64,000 nt of DNA. It comes from Peromyscus leucopus (Eukaryota > Chordata > Mammalia > Rodentia > Cricetidae). The notes under the pieces were generated by a model. It saw only the letters and a program-made list of their open reading frames with translations. It was not told the DNA's origin and did no database searches. Shown here piece after piece: positions 44,265 to 55,428 of the stretch (its first letter is position 1; each line of letters begins with the position of its first letter). The DNA lies in contig NC_051072.1 in assembly GCF_004664715.2 (NCBI RefSeq), positions 34,629,642-34,693,641 on the forward strand, written 5' to 3'. Both the position numbers and the translations under genes were made by a program.

Positions 44265-45385
44265 AAAGGGGTTGGAGTAGATAAAATTAGATTGATCATG
44301 TCTTTATAATTATTGATGCTAAGCACATGAATGTTTATTGTATTTTTTTACTTTGAATGTTTTAGACAATTTTCATATTAGAAAGTTATGAAGAACAAAA
44401 CTTCATGGAAAGATCTTCTGACTGCTGGAAGCTTGTCCTTCAGGATATTAGTGGCCACAGCCGCAAAGACCCAGCAGCAGGAAAGCCTGATTAGCATGTT
44501 GGGGTGGGGGCAGTGAGTCCTGCCCCAACTCACAAGGCTGCGGCAGAGTTAAGTGAAGGCTGAAAGCATGTCACAAATACAAAGTGATGAGTGTTTGACA
44601 ATCGTCCTCGGAAGGCGGTTCTCTTTATCTTTCTGAGTTCAGACATGGGGCCATGTCAATGCTTTGGACTTGTTATTTATTGCCTTGGCCCTGACACAAA
44701 GACAGATCCAGACACCTGACTCCTAGTCCCTCAGCCTGATATCCAGACCACCATCTCGCTTCCCATGGATGCTTCCATTTCAGGGAAATATTTATGGGAA
44801 GGCATCTGCTTGAAGAATGGAAAAAAAAAATCTAGCATTTGAACTCAACTCATTTTCTCCCAATCCTAGTTCTAAAGCAGCATGCTATATGTTGAAACCA
44901 TAACACATTGGGATTGTCTCCGTTGAGAGAGGAATTACAAACCACACAAAATAATGGCAATTCATCACAGGAGGGGCGTGGCCGTTAACATCCACTCATC
45001 GTTACTAGAACAGTACTTTGAACATAATGATCACTAATGGAATAAACACCTATGATGTAAACCACCTAGACTGCTGAAGTGATAACTATGATTAGTATAT
45101 GCACAGCAATGAAAATCAATGGACCTCTTCTTGCTGATATTGTCTGTGGGTTTTTTTGGCAGCAGTCTTAATTGAAAATTAGTATAATTAGTAACAATCT
45201 CGCTTATATTTTGGATGTCTATGTCCCCTCTGCAGGATTTCTCAATCTCTACAAACTCATAAAGTAGCTTCATGTAGAGTGTGATTACCCGCATTGCACA
45301 GAGTAAAATGGGCTAACACAACATCAGAAAATTAAGACTGTCCAGAGAAAGCCTTACTCTGACAGCTCACTTTAGACTTGTCACC
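44265..45385. other. unique sequence, no gene seen
   Basis: No repeat recognised; A10 run at 44820. Frames below 90 codons only. Confidence 0.45.
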
Positions 45386-45399
45386 CCTATATAACATTT

Positions 45400-45624
45400 T
45401 TTTAAAAAATCGGTCTTATTTTCAAGTTGTGTGTCTATGTGTGTCTTTGTGCGAGTTTGTGTAGGTGAGTCCTGGTGGCCATGGTAGATAGAAGAAGAGA
45501 ATGTCAGATCCCTAGAACTGGAGAACAGGTGCTTGCATGTCACCTGATGCAGGTGCTGGGACAGACTCGAGACCTCTGGAAGAGCGGGAGGTGCTCATAA
45601 CTGCTGAGTTATCTCTCCAGCCTT
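45400..45624 (-). mobile_element. B2/B3-type SINE with target duplication
   Basis: Antisense: T-rich start, ATGTCAGATCCCTAGAACTG, CCTCTGGAAGAGCGGG, GAGTTATCTCTCCAGC end. CCTATATAACATTT (45386-45399) and CCTATAACATTT (45625-45636) flank it, differing by one TA unit. Confidence 0.88.
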
Positions 45625-45757
45625 CCTATAACATTTGTAACCTGAAACTCCAGAATGTATTTAATACAAGCCTTTACACAATGAATCTGGGGGGAAAGGT
45701 GGTAAAAAACATATTTCAGCACAAAAGAAAACAACCAAAAATCAACCAACCAACCAA

Positions 45758-45848
45758 ATCAAAACACACACACACACATTCACCCATATACATGTACATA
45801 TATACATACACATACATACATATACACACATTCACATACATACACACG
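45758..45848. repeat. CA/TACA-rich simple repeat
   Basis: Mixed CA, TACA and TATACA units over about 90 bp. Confidence 0.9.
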
Positions 45849-45929
45849 TCACTAGAAAAGAAAGTATTGGTAAATTGTGCTTGGTCAAAATTTAATGTTT
45901 CTGCTCTTCAATGACATTGTTCAGAAAAT

Positions 45930-46345
45930 GAAGAAAGATTTCACACACTGGAAAAAATACTTGCAAAAGACAATTGGCATTTGATGCATATACATATATA
46001 CATCGTGTGTTTCAATATTAAGGGGAAAAAAAACCTTAAAGGTAAAAGATCTAAACAGGAACTTCATCAGAGAGTTGTGACCATGGCAAACAAAATGCTC
46101 CAAGTCATTTGCCAGAGAGTAATGCACATTGTCAACCATAATGAGATACTACCACAAACTGATAAAATTAAATTAAAAGGACTGATAATACCAATGTCTG
46201 GCAAAGATGCAGAGCAACTTGAAATATTTCTGTTTGAGGGAGGGGAAGCAGCAATAATGCCATTTTGGGAAACCGAGCCATTTCTTGATACAAATACCTT
46301 GACTGTATGACTTAGAAATCTTGTACAATTTACCTGTAGGAGCTA
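45930..46345 (+). mobile_element. old L1 ORF2 3' fragment
   Basis: GATCTAAACAGGAACTTCAT, ATAATGAGATACTACCACAA, GATAATACCAATGTCTGGCA and GATGCAGAGCAACTTGAAAT match the L1M ORF2 end in order. Confidence 0.75.
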
Positions 46346-46349
46346 GACC

Positions 46350-46685
46350 AGGTTTCCACAGTAAACACTAGGGGGAAACCCCCTTGTAATTCTAGTAGCT
46401 GGGAGGGAAAACAAGCCATTTTATCATCCGTCATACCTCTCTGTTGTTATTCGGCGTATCGTCAGGAGAAACTAAACGGGATCCTAAGCTGCTTGGGTAT
46501 CATGAGAGATAACTGACAAGGAAGAGGAGATGCCATCACCCCTAATTACTCTGTCACCCTGTAGGAACCAAAGAGTAAGTCAGTCTGCAGTGACTGAGAC
46601 ACAATTGAAGGCCGGTGGAGCATTCCACTTTGCCTTCTCCTTACCACGGTGTTAGAAGGCTCTTCTCAGTGGTTCTTTTTTTTTT
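46350..46685. other. unassigned sequence between two LINE relics
   Basis: No gene or named repeat recognised; some CpGs near 46450-46480. Confidence 0.4.
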
Positions 46686-46689
46686 CACA

Positions 46690-47525
46690 ATACACCATGT
46701 TCAGCTATCAAGAGAAACAATTACAAGGCATGCCAGAAGGCAAAATAAACTGTTTGAAGAGAAAGAGCAAGCCTCGCAATCAGATGTGGCAGGCATGTTG
46801 GAATTGCCAGGCTGGGGATTTAAAACAGCTAGAAATGACATGCCAAGGGTCTTTAATGGATCAAGAAGGGAACACGCAGAAACAGATGAGTGGTGTAAAC
46901 AGAGAGATGGAAATCCTGAAAACGAACCAGACAGAAATGATAGTCATCAACAACACTGCCCCAGAAATGAAGAACGACTTTGATGGGCTTATTAGTAACA
47001 GGACATGACTAGGGAAAGAAGTCCTGGATTTAAGGATATCACAGTAGAAATCTCCAGAACTTAAAAACAAAGAGAATAAAAGATTTTTGAGGGAAAACAT
47101 GACAGGGTATCCAAGGACAACTATAAAAGGTATAAATACATGTTAGAGGGATACCAGAAGGAGGAGAAAGAAAGAAGGGAAGTAATGTTTGAAACAATAA
47201 TAATTCAGATTTCCCCTGAATTTAATGTCAGGCATTAATTAAAACATAACCCGAGTGTTGGGAGCATCCAGCAAAAAAAATGCTAACAGCCAGCATTTTT
47301 CAAGTTGCAGAAAAATCAATGAAAAAGAAAAAAATTCCAAAAGAAGACAAAGTACAAAAATATCCCTCCTGCAGAGAGACAGAGATGAGCGCTGTATCTG
47401 ACTTATCCTCAGGAACCATGAAGGAAAGAAGAGGGCATAGTGAAATATTTAAAATGTGGAGAGAGATAAAAAGAAAGGCACACCTATAATTCTGTACCCT
47501 GTGAAATCATTCTTCAAAAGCAAGC
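46690..47525 (+). mobile_element. HAL1 / L1 ORF1-type relic
   Basis: Text follows HAL1/L1 ORF1: CAGAGAGATGGAAATCCTGA, AACCAGACAGAAATGATAG, GAGGGATACCAGAAGGAGGA, AACAATAATAATTCAGATTT, AGGAACCATGAAGGAAAGAA, CATTCTTCAAAAGCAAG. Two overlapping frames at 46615-47008 (about 120 codons) are remnants of the coiled-coil region, with frameshifts. Dead. Confidence 0.65.
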
Positions 47526-47528
47526 GGG

Positions 47529-47753
47529 TGGGTTATAGAGATGGCTCAGTAGTTAGGAACACAGACTGTTCTTCCAGAAGACCCAGGTTCAGTTCTCAGC
47601 ATCCACACGGATGTTAAAAACCATGTGTGACTCTGGTCCCATAGGATCTGACACCAGAAGGCTTCTGTAGAAACTGCATGTACATGGTACATAGACATAC
47701 ATGTAGAAAAAAAAACACTCATACATATAAAGTTAAAACAAATAAATATTTTT
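47529..47753 (+). mobile_element. B2 SINE
   Basis: GGGTTATAGAGATGGCTCAG head, GACTGTTCTTCCAGAAGACC, GTTCAGTTCTCAGCATCCAC, and an A/AT-rich tail. Confidence 0.88.
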
Positions 47754-47767
47754 AATTGAGGGGAAAG

Positions 47768-47885
47768 TAGTTAGATATGATGGTGCACTTCTGTAATTCC
47801 AGCACTCAAGAGTCTATAGTAGGAAGATCCTAAGTTCATGGCCAACCTGGGCTACAAAGCTAAACTCTCTCTCAAAACATACAAG
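47768..47885 (+). mobile_element. old B1-type SINE
   Basis: ATATGATGGTGCACTTCTGT, AATTCCAGCACTCAAGAG, GTTCATGGCCAACCTGGGCT. Strongly diverged, possibly a proto-B1. Confidence 0.65.
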
Positions 47886-48002
47886 TGTCGAGATTTCAAC
47901 ACTTCTCTGTCTGAAACAGACAAATTCATGTATAAAAATCACTAAGAATATTCTCACTAGCACTCCAATCAATTGGACTCAACACCTATAAAAAACTTTC
48001 CC

Positions 48003-48160
48003 GGCCGGTGGTGGTGGTACACGCCTTTAATCCCAGCACTCGGGAGGCAGAGCCAGGCGGATCTCTGTGAGTTCGAGGCCAGCCTGGGCTACCAAGTGAG
48101 TTCCAGGAAAGGCGCAAAGCTACACAAGAGAAACCCTGTCTCGAAAAAAAAAAAAAAAAA
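48003..48160 (+). mobile_element. young B1 SINE with 13-bp target duplication
   Basis: GGCCGGTGGTGGTGGTACAC head, GGCTACCAAGTGAGTTCCAG, GGAAAGGCGCAAAGCTACAC, pure A tail. AAAAAACTTTCCC is exact at 47990-48002 and 48161-48173. Confidence 0.97.
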
Positions 48161-48499
48161 AAAAAACTTTCCCAAGAAGAACAGAGGACACCATGGAGTC
48201 AGGTCTCTGCCTCCACCATATGGATTGCAGGGTTCAGATGGTCAGGCTTGGCATCAAGCACCTGTACCCAATGAGCCTAACACTTTTTCTAGCCTAACAG
48301 ATTAAAAGGAACAAGCATTCTATAATGTATGCTCTCAGGTCACAATGAAAATCAACTTGAATTAGAAACTGGAAAAAAAAAATCGCCAAACGTGAAGTAT
48401 ACACAGATTTGTAAATAATATGGTTCAAATTAGAAATCTCAAAAGAGATCTAAAAACATATTAACCTTCATGAAAGCATAACACAGCAAATCTCAACAA

Positions 48500-49490
48500 C
48501 AAGAAAGTAAACAACTTGATTTTTGAAAATGGGCCAAAGACCCCAATGGGTGCTCACTGAAGTGCATATGTGAGTAACAGATACATCTATGAAAAGATAC
48601 TCCACATCACATCCCCTTAGGAAGATGAAAATTAAAAAAAAATGCCACTATACATGCATTAACTTGACCAAATCTGCAACACCAACACCACCAAACGCTG
48701 CTGAAGATGTGGAGTGATGGGAACCGTCTGCATTTCCCATGGCAATGCAAGGTATTCCATATATGCTGGGGACAGTTTGGTGGGTTCTAATGAAAGTAAA
48801 CACACTCTTATCAATATATTTTTTAAAGATTTATTTATTCATTATGTATACAGTGATCTGCCTGCATGTATGTCTGCAGGCCAGAAGAAGGCATCAGATC
48901 TCATTCTAGATGGCTGTGAGCTACCATGTGGGTGTTGGGAATTGAACTCAGGACCTCTGGAACAACAGTCAGTGCCCTTAACCTCTGAGCCATCTCTCCA
49001 GCCCTCTTACCATATATTTAACCAGTGTGTTCCCTGGTATTTACCCAAAAGAGTTGAAATGTTATATTCCCAAAGAACCAGTCTCCAGATAATTGGAGAA
49101 GTTTTGTTCATAATTTTCCAAACCTGGAAGCACCCAAGATATCTTTGAGTAGGTTGATAGACAAATTAATCATGGACCATCCAGACAAGGGAATATTGTC
49201 CCATACCACAAAGAAGTGAGCTACCCAGCCATAAAAAGATGGAGGAATATCCCGCCCTGAGTCTTAAATGCCCATTACTAAACGAAAAGAGCCCATCTAA
49301 AAGGCTATGAATTATTGCAACTCTGTGACATTTTTGAAAATGCAGAAGTATGGACATGGTGGAAAGATCTGGAGCTGGGGAGTCAGGAGTTAAACGGGCA
49401 GAACACAGAGGATTTAGGGGACAATGAAAACACTCTATGATGCTACAGTGATGGCTGTGTGTGATAACGTATTTATTCAGACTCATAGAT
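48500..49490 (+). mobile_element. old L1 ORF2 end and 3' UTR, split by a B2
   Basis: AAAATGGGCCAAAGACCCC, GAAAAGATACTCCACATCAC, GGAGTGATGGGAACCGTCTG, then after the B2 GGTATTTACCCAAAAGAGTT, CCATAAAAAGATGGAGGAAT, TGGCTGTGTGTGATAACGTA. This is the L1MB/MC order. Dead. Confidence 0.8.
48820..49003 (-). mobile_element. B2-type SINE inserted in the L1
   Basis: Antisense: TTTTTTAAAGATTTATTTAT, GCCTGCATGTATGTCTGCAG, GGAATTGAACTCAGGACCTC, GAGCCATCTCTCCAGCCC. CTCTTATCAATATAT (48805-48819) and CTCTTACCATATAT (49004-49017) are the flanking duplication. Confidence 0.93.
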
Positions 49491-49955
49491 TATACAATCA
49501 GGAGGGCGACCCCCAGTGTCAATCATGAACTTTGAATGCTTATAATGTGCCACTGCAGGTCTAGCTAGATGTATGACTCTGATGGAGAATGTGGATTGTG
49601 GTGGAGCCTATGAATGTGTGCAGGCAGATATGTACAGAGACTACATATTTTCTTCTATGAGTTTTATGAGCCTAAAACTATACACATCTAGCTGTTTTGT
49701 GGGGACACACATTTTAGAAGAACAATGGACTCTGGCTTTACAACTTTGTCACCCACATTTGCCATTTGTTCTTTATCCTTTGCTTTTTCCAAACTGGAGC
49801 TTCTTTGAATCATCCCCGTGGAAGGTCAAAAAAGACTAGAAACATGCTATGATTGCAGCGAAAAGTGAGTTTTAAAGGATACCTATCATGTAAAGGGTAT
49901 TATCTAACAAAACACGTCGCTTTTAAAAATTCATCTTGTAAAATCAATTGGTCAT
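49490..49955. other. L1 3' UTR remainder, then unique sequence
   Basis: The L1M text fades out around 49640. The 88-codon frame at 49573-49839 has no recognised domain. Confidence 0.4.
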
Positions 49956-49959
49956 ACTA

Positions 49960-50062
49960 TGGAGGTGGGTTTCTCTCTGTGATTGTGTGAGTGTGTTGCC
50001 AGGGACTGAACCCAGGTCCCTGCACCCGGTACGTAAGCCCTCTACAATGGCTACATCCCTAA
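49960..50062 (-). mobile_element. ID/B4-type SINE relic
   Basis: Antisense ID-like: GTTGCCAGGGACTGAACCCA, GGTCCCTGCACCCGGTACG, CTCTACAATGGCTACATCCC. Confidence 0.65.
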
Positions 50063-50064
50063 CC

Positions 50065-50500
50065 GACAGAGAAAGGTCTTAATTCAGTGTGACTTCTGAG
50101 AGGAGGGTTACAACACGTTGGCCTTCTCAGACAGGTTAGCTGCAAGATTTCTGTCATGCTGGTAGTGGGAGCCATACGGCTGCCTCTCACCACTATACCT
50201 TCTGAATGAACAAACTCCTGGAGGCTCAGTAACAACCAGCCTCCTGCACTTTGTAAGGAACTAAAAGAAAACAATTTCACTGTACTGTTACAAATGGCTA
50301 TGGAGATGGGGAGTCGATTATGTGGCAAGTATTACGCTGTGGCTTTCCATGTGTGGTCTTTGCTCACTGGGTCTTGGCAAAGTGAGCGTCAATCCTGTTT
50401 TCCAGATGGGAAAACCAAAGTTCAATAATGCTCCCAAATACTCAATAATGGAATATACTTCAAACCAAGACTAATGTGATGTCACAGTTTCCTTCTTTTA
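50065..50500. other. unique sequence; weak MIR match near 50340-50450
   Basis: CCTGTTTTCCAGATGGGAAA followed by ACCAAAGTTCAATAATG is like the antisense MIR core, at low confidence. No gene. Confidence 0.35.
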
Positions 50501-50504
50501 GTTT

Positions 50505-52380
50505 TTGAGATTATAATGTAATTACATCATTTCTCCTTACCTTTTCTCCCTCCAAACCTTCCCATAGACCTCTCCTTGCTTTTTTCAAATTCATGACTTC
50601 TTTTTTTTCATTAATTGCTGTCTTACACACACTTGCACGCACGCATGCATGTGTAGGAATGTGCAAGCACACATGCACACACTCATATACACACACTTCT
50701 AAATGAAAGAGAACCTGTATAATGTTACTTGTATGTATGTTTTCAGGGCTGAACATTTGGTACTGGATACCCAGTTGGTGTTCTTCTCTGTGGGGACTGT
50801 TTCTCTCACTCCTAGCATTCTTTTGTTGCCTGTAGTTCTTTGTAATGATTGAGGCCTCCTGGGTAGTTCTTTGTAATGACTGATGCTCCCCCACCTCCCC
50901 CGCATTTATATGAGCATGTCTATTGTCCTTATTCAGCTCAGGTTTAGGTAGTCATATGGAGGCTTCATGAGTGTAGCTCTTGATGTTTCTAGGAGACACA
51001 ATCTCATAGCAAACTCCCTCTTATAATCTTTCCAACTCCTCTTCTTCGAATGTTCCCCCGAGCCTTAGATGTGGGAGTGTCTTGTAGATGTATTGGTTGG
51101 AGCTAGGCTCCACAGCTCTGCATTTTGGTTGATTGTGGTTTTCTGTAATGGTCTCTGTCTGTTGCAAGGGGAAATTTTCTTTGAGGAGGGGTGAGAGCTC
51201 TACTCAATCTATGGGTATAAGAAGAAATATTTAGATGTAGTTAGAAATTATGCTGGTTCAGTAATGCATGGCTCTAGGTTCTCTTCCAAGATCCCTGACT
51301 TCACTAGCCCTGGGTAGCTGGCTAGGTTTCTTGTGCCAGGCATAATTTTCCTCTTGTTGAGTGGATCTTAAGTCCAATTAGAGAGCTGTTGGTTAACACC
51401 AAAGTATGTGTGCCGCTACTACACCCTTAGGGTTATCGGGCTGTGCAAGCCATTGCTGTGGTTCGTAAGTGTCATAGCTGGATATTATTGGTCACTTCCC
51501 TCTTTGGAAGTTTGTATGGCATCCTCGGGTGCCATAAAAGCTAGTCCTCAGTGAGGAGACATTCAGGTCAGTTCCAGCTCAGGGCCCTGTGGGCCCTGTG
51601 TGTAGCATGAATCTTAGAGGGTTTTATTAATAAAATCAAACCTGAGGCCGGTTCTTGGGGTGAATGCTGGAAGATCAGAGAAGCAGAACAAGCCACAGCT
51701 ACCTCACCTCACCAATTCCTCAGCTGATCCTGATTCCTCAGACTGGAAGCCTCTGTGTCCTTATCTGAATGGCACTCAGCTGAACTGTGCTGCTTAAAGC
51801 TAAAAGCTGAACCAGCCAAACGCTTCTAGTTTCTGGACTTCACGCCTTATATACCTTTCTGCTATCTGCCATCACACCCTGGGATTAAAGGCGTGAGTCA
51901 CCATGCCTGGCTGTATCCTTGAACACACAGAGATCCAGATGGATCTCTGCCTCTGGAATGCTAGGATTAAAGGCGTATGCTACCACTGCCTAACCTCTTT
52001 GTTTAATATTGTAGCTGTTCTGTCTCTGACCCCAGATAAGTTTATTAGGGTGCACAATATTTTGGGGAACACAATACCACCATTCCTGTGTCTGAAGTGT
52101 ATGGTGTCTTCAATCATAGGGACTTCCCTTCTACCTTTAGAGGACTGGCGTGGCAATGAAGGGCAATATCAACAGCTTGTAATGTTTCAGGAGTGTCTTG
52201 GGCAACCCGACCAACAACTCAGAAGAGAGCTTCCCACGCCCAGTGTTGGGGTTTTTGTTAAATGGTCTTTGGCTCTTGGAACATTGTCAGCCCAGGTGGG
52301 AAATTTTCATTTAAACTCTACATGTATACTTACATACCAACTTATGTGTGTTACAGGTATTTTTAGGTAGATAGTTAATA
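50505..52380 (-). mobile_element. Lx-type L1 3' UTR, split by an LTR
   Basis: The minus strand reads as a rodent L1 3' UTR: near its end GTCATGAATTTGAAAAAAGC, TGGGAAGGTTTGGAGGGAG and ATGATGTAATTACATTATAA; upstream CACAATCAACCAAAATGCAG, CACTCCCACATCTAAGG, GGCACCCGAGGATGCC. The match continues beyond the LTR with CCACCTGGGCTGACAATGTT and ATACCTGTAACACACATAAG. The LTR at 51601-52084 interrupts it. A 31-bp-spaced direct repeat of GTAGTTCTTTGTAATGA lies at 50832 and 50863. Confidence 0.85.
51601..52084 (-). mobile_element. solo LTR of the B1-carrying ERV family, copy 3
   Basis: TGTAGCATGAATCTTAGAGG start; ends AACACAATACCACCATT. Perfect 6-bp duplication CCTGTG at 51595-51600 and 52085-52090. TATATA at 51848-51853. 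B1-like U3 block at about 51878-51992. The last two bases are TT where copies 1 and 2 have CA. It is more diverged in its first third than copies 1 and 2. No viral gene. Confidence 0.88.
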
Positions 52381-52439
52381 GCATGACTCCTTAGGGCTTT
52401 CCTTCTTGTTATTTTACCATCCTTCCTACTTATTTGTTT

Positions 52440-52653
52440 ATGAGAGAGGACTTCATGTATCCTTGATTGGTCTCAAATTCACTATACAGACAAGAATGAC
52501 CTTGGACTTTTGATTCTCTTGCCTGTGCCTCCTGAGTGCTAGGATTATAGGTACGCACCACCACACCTCGTTTATGTGGTCCTGAAGACTGACCCTAGTG
52601 CCCTCTGCACGCATGGGTAAGCACTCTACTAACTGAGCTACATCCTCAGTTCC
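52440..52653 (-). mobile_element. B4-type SINE
   Basis: Antisense: ATTGGTCTCAAATTCACTAT, GTGCCTCCTGAGTGCTAGGA, then the ID-like half GCACTCTACTAACTGAGCTA. Confidence 0.75.
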
Positions 52654-52654
52654 A

Positions 52655-53504
52655 TGTCACAGCCTTGGCTTTGAGTCACTGGGGGACTTTTTCAAGTCCC
52701 TCTTGATGCTGAAGTGATGCCACCCCACTGCTGGTATGGAATGCAGAACCCTAGCTGGACATTGGACTGGAGGAGAAGCAAAAGATGCTGACGTGTTCAG
52801 AGATCCCAGAGAGGAAGAGGAGGAGGAGGAGGGGGAGGAGGAAGGAGTGACTTGTCTAACAGTACTGAGTGAGTGTTGAGAGCAGCTGGAGAGGCATGTA
52901 CAGGCCTCAGATGAGCTGTTTCCTCCCACCACACAGAGGAGGGTCATGGGGAGGAATGCTCTGACTTCTCACACGCAAGGGCCCCGGCATAACCCACAGA
53001 CTCTTTCATAGCTTGAACTAAATGTGCCGACTCCTTTCCTTGCCCAGCCTTCTCCACCTGGGCATCATGATTATTTCCTTGCAGTTTGGAACATGCCATT
53101 TGTTTTTCATTTGTGGAGGAACTACGTGAACCTCGTGGGTTTGGGATTAGGCAAGAAGCTTCCATGCAATTAAGTCCATCTTAATAAAGTCCTATCATAT
53201 GCCCAAACTAAAAACAAAATAGCCTTACACCCACCTTGTGCTGCTGAAGAAGAAAATTCCACACATCTCCCCCCCCTCGGCCCCATTTTACGATTTTTTT
53301 TTTTTTGTCAGAAAGAAGGAGGCTAAAGACTTTTTTCTCTTCTTTAGATTTCAATCATAATTTCCTATTGTGGTAGAAGGGAGAGATCACACTTCGACAC
53401 TTTTGCATGCAGAATGGGGGAAGGTAAGAGACACATCGTTGCAAGGGATGTGGATGCCTTATTTTGTGTGCTTAAGACACAAGTTGATGAAGCAGGCAAA
53501 ATAG

Positions 53505-53505
<1 letters not shown>
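52655..53505. other. unique sequence with GGA-rich tract
   Basis: 52813-52846 is a GGA/GAG-rich patch. It gives a Ser-rich frame on the minus strand (52657-52947), so that frame is a composition artefact. T12 at 53296. No gene. Confidence 0.5.

Positions 53506-53508
<3 letters not shown>

Positions 53509-53550
<42 letters not shown>
53509..53550. repeat. (TG)n microsatellite
   Basis: About 21 pure TG units. Confidence 0.97.
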
Positions 53551-53552
<2 letters not shown>

Positions 53553-53554
53553 AG

Positions 53555-54610
53555 CCTTTTAAGAAAGCCCTTTTTGAAAGCCCTCCTTTATAGACACTCT
53601 GTCTTCCAGAGACTGCCGCTACACACCCAACGAGAGCCTGGATCTCAGCTCCTGTGTGAGGTGGGAGCGCAGAGAACTCCACGGAAGAAAATAGCTTTTC
53701 CTTCTGGCTAAGAGACGAGAAGAGTCACCCCATCACATCAAAGGTGCCATGTTCACCCGCCAGCAGCGGGGCCACGGCCATCCATCTGCGGTGTCACCAG
53801 CTCGGCAGCCCAGCCAGCCACATCTGGAAAAGTTGAGTGAGCTGCGGGGTTGACACACACAAAGGAATGTGTCCAGCGCAGCACACTGACACCAGGCTAA
53901 CACAGTTTTCCTCATCCTATGCGCATCAAGCCTGGGAGGTTGTTTGGAAGTTAACACTTTGAGGGGTAGCAAGACAGTGAAGAGACTCTACCGTCTCTAG
54001 CTAACAGTCCTTTCCAAAAGAAAGATGTGACAGGTCCAGCAGGTTTAACAATACCCACAAAGCGGCATAGATCCAGGGGACACCAAGAAGGGCCAGGCAT
54101 GTGCACCCCAAGAAAATAGAAGCTTCAGGTTCTCTTTCAATTAGAGACTCGTATATCCCACAAGTTCTTGTCTATTTTGCCTCCATCTGAAACCCAGAAG
54201 TATGAAGTATAGCCATGTGCAGTCTTAATGGCCACACACTTGCCCTGGGGAGATGGCAGGGACTTCCCTGACTGTCCCAACGGTTTCCGTTTCAACACCT
54301 CAACTCAACCTCAACAGGTCCTTCAAGTCAGAAGCCACATCTTCAGGTTTCCTATGCTTTTGTCTTTGTAGTTTTGATGGTCTTGAGCAAGGTGCTGCAT
54401 GGGAGCCACGTCAGAGCACATGCCGCATGTTCTAATTGGGCATGAGTTACGACTGCCTGGTTCAGGGTGAAGGAGTAGGAAGGCTCTCGGTAGCTCTCCT
54501 CTTTCATTTCATCCGGCATCTCAGTAGAGGCGTCTCCCACACTCACTCCTTCTCCAACATCACTCAGTTACCATCCCTACTTAGATGTGGCTTTCTATTG
54601 AAATACTAAT
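53555..54610. other. unique sequence, no gene seen
   Basis: 53755-53945 has about eight CpGs and no repeat signature. It could be a conserved element, but no exon structure is evident. Confidence 0.4.
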
Positions 54611-54613
54611 TTC

Positions 54614-54633
54614 TTTTTAAAATTGCATTTGCT

Positions 54634-54687
<54 letters not shown>

Positions 54688-54838
54688 GTGTGTGGGGAAG
54701 GAGGGTATGTGTCATGGTATGAGTGTGGAGGAGGCCAGAGGACAACTTTTCCTCCTTTATGTGGGTGCTGGGACCGAACTCAGGTTGTTAGGCATGTATG
54801 GTAGGTACCCATAGCCATCAGGCCATCTTGTCAGCCCT
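54614..54838 (-). mobile_element. B3 SINE with (GT)n tail
   Basis: Antisense B3: GAGGCCAGAGGACAACTTTT, ATGTGGGTGCTGGGACCGAA, CATCTTGTCAGCCCT. Its tail has become (GT)n at 54635-54684. AAATACTAATTT and ACATACTGATTT flank it as a decayed duplication. Confidence 0.82.
54635..54684. repeat. (GT)n microsatellite in the B3 tail
   Basis: 25 pure GT units. Confidence 0.97.
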
Positions 54839-54839
54839 A

Positions 54840-55240
54840 ACATACTGATTTTTAAAACTACCCCTTCTCTGAGAACTTCAAAGGATCAGATACTATTCTC
54901 ACGGGAAATTAGAGGACAGAAAAGGAGGCATGGAGACAGAGGAGACAGTTGATTCCTTGCATCCCTACCTGAGCTCAGCCTGCAGGACTAGCTGTGGTGA
55001 CACTCAGCTTTTGTAGGCAGGGTCCTCCTACATCCTTCCTCCCTCCCTGAGTTCCCTGATTGCTTTCTCTGTTTCCTTTCCTGAAGCCTTGCCATGGCCC
55101 ACCTGCTGCCGTAGGGAACTGCTAGGCAGCTTTTCATGAGACCTCAAGGAGGAGTTTGCTCTTCTTTGTAGTTCACACAAGGTGGCCAGTGTGGTAACAC
55201 CTTTCCCTTGTCTTACACACACGGAGAGGTTGTTTTCTTT
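54840..55240. other. unique sequence, no gene seen
   Basis: No repeat recognised; only short frames. Confidence 0.5.
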
Positions 55241-55260
55241 CTTTTAAAAAACAGGGCTTC

Positions 55261-55422
55261 GCCGGGCGTTGGTGGCGCACGCCTTTAATCCCAGCACTCG
55301 GGAGGCAGAGCCAGGCGGATCTCTGTGAGTTCGAGGCCAGCCTGGGCTACCAAGTGAGCTCCAGGAAAGGCGCAAAGCTACACAGAGAAACCCTGTCTCG
55401 GAAAACCAAAAAAAAAAAAAAT
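55261..55422 (+). mobile_element. young B1 SINE inserted into a B4
   Basis: GCCGGGCGTTGGTGGCGCAC head and GGAAAGGCGCAAAGCTACAC tail, A-rich end. Exact 15-bp duplication AAAAAACAGGGCTTC at 55246-55260 and 55423-55437. The left edge is TTTT/AAAAAA, the preferred L1 endonuclease type of site. Best preserved B1 in the window. Confidence 0.98.
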
Positions 55423-55428
55423 AAAAAA

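Noticed and set aside
46615..47008. Two overlapping plus-strand frames of about 120 codons that look coiled-coil-like
   Set aside because: They lie in a HAL1/L1 ORF1-type relic with frameshifts; not a host gene.
48714..49148. 144-codon plus-strand frame
   Set aside because: It crosses an old L1 and an antisense B2; a repeat artefact.
51903..52370. 155-codon plus-strand frame
   Set aside because: It runs through the LTR and then antisense L1 3' UTR, so it joins unrelated repeats.
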